From Spirochaetales bacterium (GTDB lineage: Bacteria > Spirochaetota > Spirochaetia > JAGLYY01): DNA of 8,589 bases. Below, in pieces: positions 1 through 6,717 of the stretch. The translations under genes were made by a program, and so were the position numbers. Where the stretch lies: NCBI GenBank assembly GCA_023131935.1, contig JAGLYY010000289.1:1-8589 (forward strand), given 5' to 3'. The first letter of the stretch is position 1. Every line of letters starts with the position of its first letter. Under the pieces are notes generated by a model, which worked only from the letters and a program-made list of their open reading frames with translations, did no database searches and was not told the origin of the DNA.

Positions 1-547
1 TGGAAATTTTCCATTTAGCAATGAGGCGGAAAATCCCAAACGGTAGAAAAGACAAAACCTTTCCTTTCTTTTCAATCCTTTTTAGCTTTTCAGACGCTAT
101 AGCTTGATCAACAGGAGGAGATGTTGTTGTAGTGTGAGACAAAATCAGTTTATTCACTTTGTTCGGGTATTTGTGAGCAATTACCTGAGCCAAGATTCCA
201 CCAAATGATTGTCCAAGGATATTAACCCGGTCAATACCTTCAGTCTCAAAAATTTTTACTATTCCATCTGCCAACTCCCTCATAGTTGTTACCGGCGGAT
301 ATGTTGGACAAACCATTTGATATTTATCCTCTAGCGGCGCGAATACAAATCCCATAGCTTCGCCAATGCCCGTACCGCCGGTAAGTAACAGCAGGGCTTC
401 TTCCCCCTGTCCACAAGATATATACTCCCAATTAGTATCATCTACCATAATGTGTTTGCGTGGATGTGTAGAGCGAAACCTCTTCAATCTTTCAATTTGA
501 TTTCGTGGAACTTTTTTATAGAATTTATCATAAATATCCTTATTCAT
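1..547 (-). CDS. Alpha/beta hydrolase, N-terminal part (cut by window edge)
   Basis: The visible 182 residues begin MNKDIYDKFYKKVPRNQIER and carry an alpha/beta hydrolase fold signature. There is a beta-strand/oxyanion stretch LLLLTGGTG at about residues 52-60 and a nucleophile elbow GQSFGG at 112-117, which makes Ser114 the expected nucleophile. The strand IDRVNILG before the elbow and the helix ILAQVIAHKYPNKVNKLILSH after it fit the family pattern. The acid and histidine of the triad would lie beyond the left edge, so catalytic competence cannot be judged. The start at 547 is supported by AAGGAG (557-562, read on minus) 9 nt upstream. The gene follows the methyltransferase stop by 40 bp and is probably the next gene of the same operon. 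There is no signal peptide, so it is presumably cytoplasmic. The fold covers esterases, lipases, thioesterases and peptidases; I cannot choose among them. Confidence 0.85.
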   Translation of the reverse strand, partial: MNKDIYDKFYKKVPRNQIERLKRFRSTHPRKHIMVDDTNWEYISCGQGEEALLLLTGGTGIGEAMGFVFAPLEDKYQMVCPTYPPVTTMRELADGIVKIFETEGIDRVNILGQSFGGILAQVIAHKYPNKVNKLILSHTTTTSPPVDQAIASEKLKRIEKKGKVLSFLPFGIFRLIAKWKIS

Positions 548-587
548 TTGTTTGTTCTCCTTCTGTTATTTTTATCTTTCCCAGGCT

Positions 588-1505
588 CTATCCTGGTCTC
601 GACGATGATGTTGCTCTGAACCTGAAGACCTTTCCTTTTCGATCAACCGGTGTGAACAAGTTTTCCTTCGTTATAGCGTTCAGAAACTCGTCCACGTCCA
701 GGTGTTCAGCTGTAGCGCAAAGATGACCATCCGGTTTCAATACGCGGTGAAATTGCTCCATCAGGTTGCCCCTGTCTATTATGAACTGTAGCACGTCGTA
801 CAAGAAAACGACGTCTACACTCTCATCCGGCAATACTGTATCCCGGCCGGAGAGAATCGTTTTAACGTTGGCAAGCCCTCTTTTACCGACCTCTTTCTCA
901 ATTGTCTTTATGCACAAGGGATGGATATCCAAAGCATAGACAACACCGTCATCCCCAACGATCTTTGAAGAGGGTATGGTGAATACTCCTACCCCGCATC
1001 CGTAATCCAGAATGGCCTGCCCTTTTTGGAGCCCAATCTCACGCAGGATTTTGGCCGGATTTATGAACTTCGCGCGTATTCTCAGCACCGACGACATGAT
1101 CACAAACCCAATGGCAGGCATCATCAATCTGCCCTCCCCGCGTTTGAATATCAGGCCCCTGAACATCAAAACGCTCACAACGAATTGAGCGATGGCAAAT
1201 CCCTCAATCGTTAAAAATGGCGCCCTCCCCCTGGCCAGAAAAACCTCAAATCCGGAATGACTGATCATGGCAACAGGAATGAGTGGGATGGCGATCAACG
1301 GTATCAAAGCAGATAGCCAGTGGCCAATTGGCTTTCCCGTCCCCCCGTATTCTTTGATGGCCAGGAGAGCAGATACGCTCGACAGGATGCCAATAACCAT
1401 CTCCAAACCGATCGCGTTTATGCAGCCAACGCCGCTGACGTAGCAGACGGCCATAACTGCGGGGCACAACAGCCCAAGCAAGATGTAGAAGACGTACTTT
1501 TTCAT
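588..1505 (-). CDS. Membrane-anchored class I SAM-dependent methyltransferase
   Basis: This is a 305-aa protein in two parts. Residues 1-140 hold four or five hydrophobic segments (about 5-25, 33-50, 64-82, 100-118, 128-140), predicting a membrane domain. Residues 145-300 are a Rossmann-type methyltransferase. Motif I is ILDYGCGVGVFTIP at 165-178, the SAM-ribose acidic loop is ALDIHP at 191-196 (Asp193), motif IV-like DVVFLYDVLQF is at 231-241, and LKPDGHL is at 256-262. The start at 1505 is set by GGAGGAG (1513-1519, minus) with 7-nt spacing; another ATG nearby is out of frame. The UbiE-like catalytic domain gives no substrate, but the membrane domain suggests a lipid or other hydrophobic acceptor at the inner membrane (inference). 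It is GC-richer than the methyltransferase at 2139-2699. It follows the transglutaminase remnant by 95 bp, a gap that contains a strong inverted repeat. Confidence 0.85.
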   Translation of the reverse strand: MKKYVFYILLGLLCPAVMAVCYVSGVGCINAIGLEMVIGILSSVSALLAIKEYGGTGKPIGHWLSALIPLIAIPLIPVAMISHSGFEVFLARGRAPFLTIEGFAIAQFVVSVLMFRGLIFKRGEGRLMMPAIGFVIMSSVLRIRAKFINPAKILREIGLQKGQAILDYGCGVGVFTIPSSKIVGDDGVVYALDIHPLCIKTIEKEVGKRGLANVKTILSGRDTVLPDESVDVVFLYDVLQFIIDRGNLMEQFHRVLKPDGHLCATAEHLDVDEFLNAITKENLFTPVDRKGKVFRFRATSSSRPG

Positions 1506-1512
1506 TTTTCAT

Positions 1513-1519
1513 CTCCTCC
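1513..1519 (-). promoter_or_regulatory. Ribosome binding site GGAGGAG deciding the methyltransferase start
   Basis: Read on the minus strand, GGAGGAG lies 7 nt before the ATG at 1505. It favours that start over an overlapping out-of-frame ATG nearer to or inside the purine-rich stretch. Confidence 0.7.
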
Positions 1520-1534
1520 GAGGTATGCGGCAAT

Positions 1535-1564
1535 GTTCTCGAACCACATCGCAGGTTCGAGAAC
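1535..1564. repeat. Perfect 11-bp inverted repeat (hairpin) before the methyltransferase gene
   Basis: GTTCTCGAACC (1535-1545) and GGTTCGAGAAC (1554-1564) are exact reverse complements around an 8-nt loop. No T-run follows on either strand, so it is not a classical intrinsic terminator. It lies in the 95-bp gap between the transglutaminase remnant and the methyltransferase, about 30 bp upstream of the methyltransferase start. It could be an mRNA-processing or stabilising hairpin in the operon transcript, an operator, or a member of a dispersed repeat family. Confidence 0.8.
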
Positions 1565-1600
1565 CCAAGTAATGACTTGTCGCCGTGTATGCCTCACGTT

Positions 1601-2123
1601 TTATGTTTCACGTGACTTGTAGGCCCGGTAACCAAAGTAGATCAACGACAAAGTGATCCAGCCGTTAAAGTATGGGCGGTTCTGGAATGGGGCAATGCCA
1701 AACAGGAGCAGCACCAGCGGAAACAGGTTCAGAATTCCGAGTATAACGGTCAGCAGGTAACCTGTTCTCCAGTTAGCCAGGCACAACAAGCCGATGGCGT
1801 AGCCAATTGGCCGGTCGCTCTCCAGAAGCAACCGCCGCGCCGCCATGAAGTAGGGTTTATCCATATTCACGCCTTCCAGGACAATCCAGTGGTTGTTCAG
1901 GTAGACCTCAGCCCAGGAGTGCGTAACTACCTCGGGTGTGAAGCGGTAGGCCAGTGGGGGCATCACGCCCCACTGCACGGCTTTGTCTACCTGCGCCAGA
2001 TAGAAGCGGGCCGGTATGTTTGCCTCGCGGAGCAGCGGTTCCCTGGACAAGGCGGGCCGCTGTTTTCCGTACTGTCCCTGTGTCCAGATCTACCAGGCGG
2101 GTGGCTTGCAGGTATTTGTCCAT
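1601..2123 (-). pseudogene. Transglutaminase-like protein, internally deleted and frameshifted
   Basis: From the ATG at 2123 the protein starts MDKYLQATRLVDLDTGTVRK, which is the typical N terminus of a bacterial transglutaminase-like family. After about 25 residues this frame leaves the family. Homology resumes in another frame from about 2040 with LLREANIPARF, then AYRF, THSWAEVYLNNHWIVLEG and MDKPYF. That is the family's pattern after its catalytic cysteine, with the triad His (HSW) kept. The stretch that should lie between, some 70-80 residues holding the catalytic Cys, is absent. The simplest reading is a deletion that also shifted frame. The rest continues into two hydrophobic segments (GYLLTVILGILNLFPLVLLLF and GWITLSLIYFGYRAY) and ends at 1601. 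The C-terminal part could be translated alone from a TTG at 2050, giving 149 aa, but would lack the nucleophile. AGAGAGGA lies upstream of the 2123 start, so the original start looks intact. A sequencing error could explain a frameshift but not the missing block. Confidence 0.65.
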
Positions 2124-2138
2124 TTCATAATCCTCTCT

Positions 2139-2699
2139 TTAAAAAAACAGAAAATATCGTGGTACTTTTTCCATATATTCCTGATATGAATCTCCATATT
2201 GTTCTAAACAAGTTTTTTCCTCTGCCATAATTCTAAGGTGAATAAAACTTGAAAATATAAGAATTATTAATAAAATAAACCATGAACCTATGGCAATACA
2301 AACCCCAAGAAATAAAATTAATAGAGTGATTATCTGTGGGTGGCGTGATATTCTATATAATCCTTTAGTAACAGGCTGATCAGTTGATGTATTTTTATAA
2401 TTAAAAAGTGCAACAATAAATCCCACAAAACCAAGGGTATAAAAAATAGTCCCAATAATTAAAAAAATAGAATCAATTTTTAATGGAGTGCATATTATAA
2501 AAATTAAACAAGCAAATCCAAATAATTTTCCAATAATAGTCAAAGCTATTTGCTTTTTACTCCACCCAGATCTATCATAAAGCCTTTTTACAACATCCTT
2601 AGGGAAAACTTTAAGTAAAATACCGAATATCAAGTAAAACAAACATAATGGAATCCACCCATTCCATAAACCGATTTTAAATTCTGTAATAAATTGCAT
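2139..2699 (-). CDS. Isoprenylcysteine/phospholipid methyltransferase-type integral membrane protein
   Basis: This 186-aa protein is strongly hydrophobic, with about five membrane segments (roughly 12-32, 52-71, 76-99, 122-138, 140-155). The C-terminal half carries the hallmark of the ICMT/PEMT/NnrU-like membrane methyltransferases: GLYRISRHPQ at 113-122, a membrane hairpin, an acidic pair in MAEEK at about 158-162, then YGDSYQEYMEKVPRYF at 168-183. In the family these bind SAM and the acceptor at the membrane face. Bacterial members methylate lipids or small isoprenoid-like or thiol compounds, but the acceptor here is unknown. The start is fixed by GAGGAGG (2706-2712, minus) with 6-nt spacing. 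The gene is visibly much richer in A and T than its neighbours on both sides, suggesting separate acquisition. It lies 58 bp after the second ABC subunit and ends 15 bp before the transglutaminase remnant, consistent with one operon. Confidence 0.85.
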   Translation of the reverse strand: MQFITEFKIGLWNGWIPLCLFYLIFGILLKVFPKDVVKRLYDRSGWSKKQIALTIIGKLFGFACLIFIICTPLKIDSIFLIIGTIFYTLGFVGFIVALFNYKNTSTDQPVTKGLYRISRHPQIITLLILFLGVCIAIGSWFILLIILIFSSFIHLRIMAEEKTCLEQYGDSYQEYMEKVPRYFLFF

Positions 2700-2723
2700 A
2701 ATTTTCCTCCTCTCAATGAATCA

Positions 2724-2742
2724 GCTTGATAAAAAATCAAGC
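2724..2742. repeat. Short hairpin between ABC subunit and membrane methyltransferase
   Basis: GCTTGAT (2724-2730) and ATCAAGC (2736-2742) pair perfectly around a five-base A loop (T on the minus strand). It lies 15 bp after the ABC stop codon on the minus strand. No T-run follows the stem, so at most it is an intra-operon attenuating or RNA-stabilising hairpin rather than a strong terminator. Confidence 0.4.
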
Positions 2743-2757
2743 ATAATCGGATTAATT

Positions 2758-4524
2758 TTATATCATAACGGCTTCTTTAGATTTAATTTTCCAGCCATGC
2801 GCTCTTCTCTGTTCGTTCCACATACCCTGATAAAGACCGCTGTTTTTTGCTAACAACTCCTGATGAGTTCCCCGCTCCACAATTTTTCCCTCTTCTAGAA
2901 CAAGGATTTGATTGGCATGGGTTATGGTGCTTAATCTGTGGGCTATGACAATAAGGGTCCTGCTCTTAATCAGCTCTCCTATCGCTTCCTGAATATACAA
3001 TTCATTCTCAGGGTCAAGAGAGGCTGTTGCTTCATCAAGCAGAATAATTGGGGCATCTTTAAGGATTGCCCGGGCAATAGAGACACGTTGTTTTTCACCT
3101 CCGGACAGGGTTGCTCCCCCTTCTCCTACCATGGTTTCGTAGCCGGCGGGTAGTTTTTCTATAAACTCATGGCATCTGGCCTTTTTGGCCGCTGCAAACA
3201 CTTCTTCCATGGAGGCATCGGCCTTTCCCACCTTGATATTATTCAGAATAGTGTCGCTAAAAAGGTAGACATCCTGAAAGACCATGCTGATATGGGAAAG
3301 CAGATCTTCAGTCTTCACGTCTTTAACAGACTGTCCGCCTACCATTATCTCACCCCGGCTGACATCCCAGAAGCGGGCGATCAGCCTGGTAATGGTGGAC
3401 TTTCCCGAGCCGGAAGGACCTACCAGGGCTGTCATGGAGTTTTCGGGCAGGGAAAAACTGACATTCTTCAGTACATCTGTTTCATGATAGCGGAACCATA
3501 CATTTTTAAACTCGACATTGTGGCTGGAGAGCTTTTCCGAAACATCCGGTTCGGGCAGTGGTTTTATATCGAAGACCTTTTTTATTCGATTCGCTGAAAT
3601 TGCAAAATAACTCAGCTCAATAAAACTTATTAGGGCCCTGCTCAAAGGGTCGTACATCCTTGTCCCGATTATCAGAAAGAATAAAAGGTAAGGAATTGAC
3701 AGAGTTCCCGCTATAACAAAATAAATCCCGGTCAGCATAATAAGAGCAATCCCGGCGTTAAGAAACCAGACTCCCATGAGAACGGAAGGCCCGGCGGCGG
3801 CTTCAAGTTTTATGCTTTTCTTCTTCAGATCCTGAAAGGCCTTTTCCAGCCGAACAAATTTCTTTCCGTGCAGATTAAAGGCCTTAATATTCTTTATACC
3901 GTCAAGGTATTCCAGCATACGGGAGGAAGCTGTGTTCTTGGCCTTGATATGTTTATTCCCGAGACTAAGAATGATTATTCTTGCAATAACCGCTGTCAGT
4001 ATCGCCACCGGCACAGGAGTAAGTAAAATCAGGGCCATCTGCCAGTCAAAGAAAAGGAGAAAACAGGAAAATACAAGCGGAAGAGCGAGAGCTCCCACAG
4101 CATCCATCAAAAGGCGGCTGACCATCATTTCTATATTAGTATAATCCTGCAGCATCAAAGCGGTGATATCCCCGGGGTCACGACCCTTGAAAAAACCCAT
4201 GGAAAGTTTTCTAAGATGTTCTCCCAGGGAGAGTCGCCCCTCTGTAACAGCCCCAAAGGCCACACGGTTTTCAATATTGTAGAGGGACCTTCCAATAATA
4301 AATAACAGAACCAGAGAAGCTGCCAGCCATACGGTTAGAATAATAAGCCGGGAAAAATTGATTCCTGTTCCGGGGGTTTCAAGAGGTTTCAGAAGTTCCC
4401 ACATTACAAGCAGGATAACAAAGTAGGGCTGTCCCTGAAACATCGATTTAAGGATCTCGAGCAGGACAGGCTTTTTCAATATTCCGGGGTTGTTATTTGT
4501 TAGTACATTCAAGAGCTTTTTCAT
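2758..4524 (-). CDS. ABC exporter half-transporter, second subunit (fused permease and ATPase)
   Basis: This 588-aa protein is a type IV (exporter-fold) ABC half-transporter. An N-terminal membrane domain (residues about 30-310) has segments near 33-45, 58-77, 143-158, 163-187, 250-272 and 276-295. A nucleotide-binding domain spans about 335-575. Motifs are complete: Walker A GPSGSGKST at 369-377, Q-loop Gln417 in SMVFQD, signature LSGGEKQR at 473-480, Walker B IILLDEA at 493-499 with catalytic Glu498, D-loop SLDPE, and switch His529 in IAHRLST. The start is set by AAGGAGG (4532-4538, minus), 7 nt upstream. Its ATG overlaps the TGA of the preceding subunit gene (ATGA), the usual arrangement for coupled translation of a heterodimer. 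The pair resembles IrtAB/YbtPQ-like and multidrug exporters in layout. Whether it moves a metallophore, lipid, peptide or drug is not visible. No peptidase or other accessory domain is present. Confidence 0.93.
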   Translation of the reverse strand: MKKLLNVLTNNNPGILKKPVLLEILKSMFQGQPYFVILLVMWELLKPLETPGTGINFSRLIILTVWLAASLVLLFIIGRSLYNIENRVAFGAVTEGRLSLGEHLRKLSMGFFKGRDPGDITALMLQDYTNIEMMVSRLLMDAVGALALPLVFSCFLLFFDWQMALILLTPVPVAILTAVIARIIILSLGNKHIKAKNTASSRMLEYLDGIKNIKAFNLHGKKFVRLEKAFQDLKKKSIKLEAAAGPSVLMGVWFLNAGIALIMLTGIYFVIAGTLSIPYLLFFLIIGTRMYDPLSRALISFIELSYFAISANRIKKVFDIKPLPEPDVSEKLSSHNVEFKNVWFRYHETDVLKNVSFSLPENSMTALVGPSGSGKSTITRLIARFWDVSRGEIMVGGQSVKDVKTEDLLSHISMVFQDVYLFSDTILNNIKVGKADASMEEVFAAAKKARCHEFIEKLPAGYETMVGEGGATLSGGEKQRVSIARAILKDAPIILLDEATASLDPENELYIQEAIGELIKSRTLIVIAHRLSTITHANQILVLEEGKIVERGTHQELLAKNSGLYQGMWNEQRRAHGWKIKSKEAVMI

Positions 4525-6350
4525 GAAACATCCTCCTTATCGGTGTCAATATTCCAGTCTCTGGCCTTTGTATGAATATCCCAGAGAAAACCATATAATC
4601 CTTTTTTCTCTAAAAGCTCCCCATGAGTTCCCTCTTCTTCTATTCGGCCTTCATTCACCACCAGAATCCGGTCGGCATCGGTTATGGTGTAGAGCCGGTG
4701 GGCTATTACAATAACCGTTTTATCCTTAAGAACAATCGACAGAGCATCTTGAATATGGGCTTCATTTTCCGGGTCTGCATAGGCCGTGGCCTCGTCAAGA
4801 ACGATAATGGGTGAATCTTTAAGTATTATTCTTGCCAGAGAGATTCTCTGCTGCTCTCCTCCTGACAGATAGGTCCCCCCTTCCCCGATAAGGGTCTTAT
4901 ATCCTTCCGGAAGGGTTTCAATAAAATCATGAATCTGCGCGGCTTTAGCGGCAGAGACAACCTCTTCAAAGGAAGCTTTTTTATTCCCCATCCTGATATT
5001 TTCCTCAATGGTATCAAAAAAGAGAAACACATCCTGAAAAACCGTGGACACCATATTGTTCAGGTTCTCTACAGGCATATCCTTAATATTGACTCCTCCA
5101 ATGGAAACTTCGCCGGTCTCTACATCCCAGAACCGGCCTATAAGGTTGGCAATAGTGGTTTTTCCACCTCCGGAAGGACCAACAAGGGCAGTAACTGTTC
5201 CCGGAGCTGCTGAGAAGGAAACATCATTTAAAACAGTTTGAGCGCCATAGGCAAAACTGACGCTATTGAATTTCACAGATGAATCATAAGGCTCTTTAGC
5301 CTTTTCAGGATCAGGTATCTCCTTACTGTTCAATATACCGTCAATTCCCTCAAGTCCCGTTCTTATCTGGCTTAGGGAAGATGCCATATACAGTAGTTTA
5401 TAAAGGGGCAGGGATATCCCCATTCCAACGAACAGGAACAGAAATACAGTAGAAACCATGGTCCCGTAATCCGCGGATGGAGCAGAATGAAGCAGGTATA
5501 TGACGATTGGCAGAACAAAAACGGCGCTGGAACTTATAAGCACTACAAGGCCCGTAAAAGATGTTGCTGATGTCTTTACCCAGTACAGGGTCAGGTCCCG
5601 ATAGGCATAAACATCATCGGAAAAACGTTTAAACGCGCTCACCGTCTGGTTGAAAATCTTGACAACCGGCATTCCCCGAACATACTCCACAATGGTGCCG
5701 TTCATGGCCGCCAGTTTTTCCTGCCACTCCTTGTACAGCTTCATTCCCGCAGAACCGTACATCGACGTCTGAGCGACCATGGCCAGTGGCAGGGGGATTA
5801 ACACGCCGATAGCAAGTCGCCAATCAATATAAAATAGAAATATCAGCGAGATAACAGGCAGTACCGCGGCTTGAACAATATCCGTAACATGATGGGCAAC
5901 AAATAACTCAATGCGCTCCACATCCTCATGCAATATTTTCTTAATGCTGCCGTTTGTTTTAGAGGTAAAATACCCCATGGGCATACGGGTCAGTTTTCCA
6001 GCAAGCCCAACCCGAATTTCATATAGAATATTGAACGCCGCCACATGAGAAAGCATACCGGATGCATAGGTTAAAACGCCGAAAATCCCAATCCCGGCAA
6101 TGGTAATCCATCCCAACCGCCACACATAAGCCGTGTTGATGGCCTGAATATTCGAAATATTGGCAACAAGCTCCTTAACCAGCAGATAAACGGTAACATA
6201 GGGTGTAATCTGGGCAATTACAGCAAATATGCTTAATAATCCTGCCAGCACCAGATAAGCCGATTTGGTACCGGCAATCTCCATTAACCGGGATATTCCT
6301 GTTTTTTGTTTTTTCTTTAACTGTTTTTCATAGACAGATAATTCAGGCAT
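4521..6350 (-). CDS. ABC exporter half-transporter, first subunit (fused permease and ATPase)
   Basis: This is a 609-aa half-transporter starting MPELSVYEKQ. The start at 6350 is chosen because AGGAGG (6356-6361, minus) sits 5 nt upstream; an in-frame ATG at 6437 would add 29 residues, has no such site and lies on the promoter. The membrane domain (about 25-330) has segments near 30-57, 78-100, 155-174, 178-193, 265-287 and 297-320. The ATPase domain (about 358-595) has Walker A GPSGGGKTT at 391-399, Gln439 in the Q-loop, signature LSGGEQQR at 495-502, Walker B IIVLDEA at 515-521 with Glu520, and His551. The D-loop reads AYADPENE rather than the common ALD form, a variant I associate with IrtB/YbtQ-like siderophore-type exporters (from memory). 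Both subunits keep the catalytic Glu and His, so two active ATP sites are expected. It is the first gene of the proposed operon. Confidence 0.93.
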   Translation of the reverse strand: MPELSVYEKQLKKKQKTGISRLMEIAGTKSAYLVLAGLLSIFAVIAQITPYVTVYLLVKELVANISNIQAINTAYVWRLGWITIAGIGIFGVLTYASGMLSHVAAFNILYEIRVGLAGKLTRMPMGYFTSKTNGSIKKILHEDVERIELFVAHHVTDIVQAAVLPVISLIFLFYIDWRLAIGVLIPLPLAMVAQTSMYGSAGMKLYKEWQEKLAAMNGTIVEYVRGMPVVKIFNQTVSAFKRFSDDVYAYRDLTLYWVKTSATSFTGLVVLISSSAVFVLPIVIYLLHSAPSADYGTMVSTVFLFLFVGMGISLPLYKLLYMASSLSQIRTGLEGIDGILNSKEIPDPEKAKEPYDSSVKFNSVSFAYGAQTVLNDVSFSAAPGTVTALVGPSGGGKTTIANLIGRFWDVETGEVSIGGVNIKDMPVENLNNMVSTVFQDVFLFFDTIEENIRMGNKKASFEEVVSAAKAAQIHDFIETLPEGYKTLIGEGGTYLSGGEQQRISLARIILKDSPIIVLDEATAYADPENEAHIQDALSIVLKDKTVIVIAHRLYTITDADRILVVNEGRIEEEGTHGELLEKKGLYGFLWDIHTKARDWNIDTDKEDVS

Positions 6351-6355
6351 TTTTT

Positions 6356-6361
6356 CCTCCT
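6356..6361 (-). promoter_or_regulatory. Ribosome binding site AGGAGG fixing the ABC subunit start
   Basis: A perfect AGGAGG on the minus strand is separated by 5 nt from the ATG at 6350. It excludes the longer reading from 6437, whose extra 29 residues are only a chance hydrophobic stretch overlapping the promoter. Confidence 0.8.
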
Positions 6362-6432
6362 GATTGTTTGGGATTATAATTAACCAACTATAACTAATAA
6401 AGGTATATAAAAGAAGGATAGACATACCAAAT

Positions 6433-6462
6433 ATCATAAGTCTGTGCTAAGTTGTTTGTCAA
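6433..6462 (-). promoter_or_regulatory. Sigma-70-type promoter of the ABC transporter operon
   Basis: On the minus strand, TTGACA (6457-6462) matches the -35 consensus fully and TATGAT (6433-6438) matches the -10 in five of six positions, with an 18-bp spacer. It would start transcription near 6426, giving a leader of about 75 nt before the ATG at 6350. It is the only good promoter I see upstream of the leftward genes and could serve the whole cluster. Confidence 0.7.
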
Positions 6463-6548
6463 GCCAAAAATCAGCATAAAAATCCGGTCATAAAACCAAT
6501 AAGATGCAATGAATGTAATTGCCCACCAATTCTCTATAGACTCCCGTT

Positions 6549-6579
6549 GGTCGTTCAAGGACACCTGTGGGGAACAACC
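6549..6579 (-). repeat. Imperfect inverted repeat, hairpin in minus-strand RNA
   Basis: GGTCGTTC (6549-6556) faces GAACAACC (6572-6579). On minus-strand RNA all eight pairs form if one U-G wobble is allowed, leaving a 15-nt loop. It lies upstream of the ABC promoter relative to leftward transcription, so it is not part of that operon's leader. Its role is unknown; it may be a degraded mobile-element or repeat end. Confidence 0.3.
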
Positions 6580-6602
6580 TTAAAATGGTATTGGAAATAT
6601 CA

Positions 6603-6634
6603 GTTTCAATCCACGCACCCGCGAAGGGTGCGAC
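6603..6634 (-). CRISPR. Solitary type I-C-like CRISPR repeat (R1)
   Basis: This 32-bp unit begins GTTTCAATCCACGCACCC and ends GGGTGCGAC. It has the length, conserved ATTGAAAC end (minus-strand reading) and CGCACCC/GGGTGCG 7-bp stem with a 4-nt loop that I know from type I-C repeats. No second repeat lies at spacer distance on either side and no cas gene is in the window, so it is an orphan unit rather than an array. In the usual crRNA sense it reads on the minus strand. Confidence 0.7.
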
Positions 6635-6682
6635 TATCGCGCTAAAGGAGCTATAGGAATTTCCGATCAGATATTATTAGTA

Positions 6683-6711
6683 TTGACAACTAGTATAACA
6701 ATAGTTATACT
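6683..6711 (+). promoter_or_regulatory. Promoter of the toxin-antitoxin operon (leaderless)
   Basis: TTGACA (6683-6688), a 17-bp spacer and TATACT (6706-6711) form a near-consensus sigma-70 promoter. Transcription would start about 7 nt beyond the -10, at or next to the A of the antitoxin ATG (6718). No Shine-Dalgarno sequence fits in between, so the mRNA is probably leaderless. Confidence 0.75.
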
Positions 6712-6712
6712 A
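6691..6712. promoter_or_regulatory. Palindromic operator for autoregulation by the antitoxin
   Basis: TAGTATAAC and GTTATACTA are perfect 9-bp inverted arms around AATA. The palindrome covers part of the promoter spacer and the whole -10 element, so a bound dimeric ribbon-helix-helix antitoxin would block RNA polymerase. This is the usual autoregulatory layout of type II toxin-antitoxin operons; binding itself is inferred. Confidence 0.65.
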
Positions 6713-6717
6713 TAAAC

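Larger units (their letters stand above)
6463..6717. other. Intergenic region between the divergent ABC operon and toxin-antitoxin module
   Basis: I find no protein-coding gene here. It holds an imperfect inverted repeat (6549-6579), one solitary CRISPR-type repeat (6603-6634), and the antitoxin promoter with its palindrome (6683-6712). A 23-codon frame from 6585 simply reads through the CRISPR repeat and is not credible. Confidence 0.6.

Noticed and set aside
734..750. GTTTCAATACGCGGTGA resembling a CRISPR repeat start
   Set aside because: It lies inside the methyltransferase coding sequence, matches only the first eight bases well, and has no stem.
1546..1570. GGTTCGAGAACC resembling a tRNA T-arm, possibly an attachment site
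   Set aside because: The flanks do not form a 5-bp T-stem with a 7-nt loop or an acceptor stem. The match is explained by the inverted repeat itself.
6402..6428. GGTAT/ATACC spaced inverted repeat near the ABC operon start site as an operator
   Set aside because: Only 5 bp per arm in AT-rich DNA with no extension; too likely by chance.
6351..6437. N-terminal extension of the first ABC subunit by 29 hydrophobic residues
   Set aside because: AGGAGG is placed correctly for the ATG at 6350, and the extension would overlap the -10 element of the operon promoter.
6549..6580. A third CRISPR repeat (GTTCAAGGACACC region) left of R1
   Set aside because: Matches are scattered, the spacing to R1 is about 51 bp rather than one repeat-spacer unit, and there is no palindromic core.
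6585..6656. A 23-codon plus-strand frame after a GGGGAA-like ribosome binding site
   Set aside because: More than half of it is a translation of the CRISPR-type repeat (VSIHAPAKGAT), a well-known source of false short genes. I know of no family that supports it.
6603..6717. A CreA-like guide RNA acting as antitoxin (CreTA system)
   Set aside because: That requires two repeats around one short spacer. Only one repeat is present on this side, and no seed-like complementarity to the mazEF promoter was found by eye. A protein antitoxin is also present.
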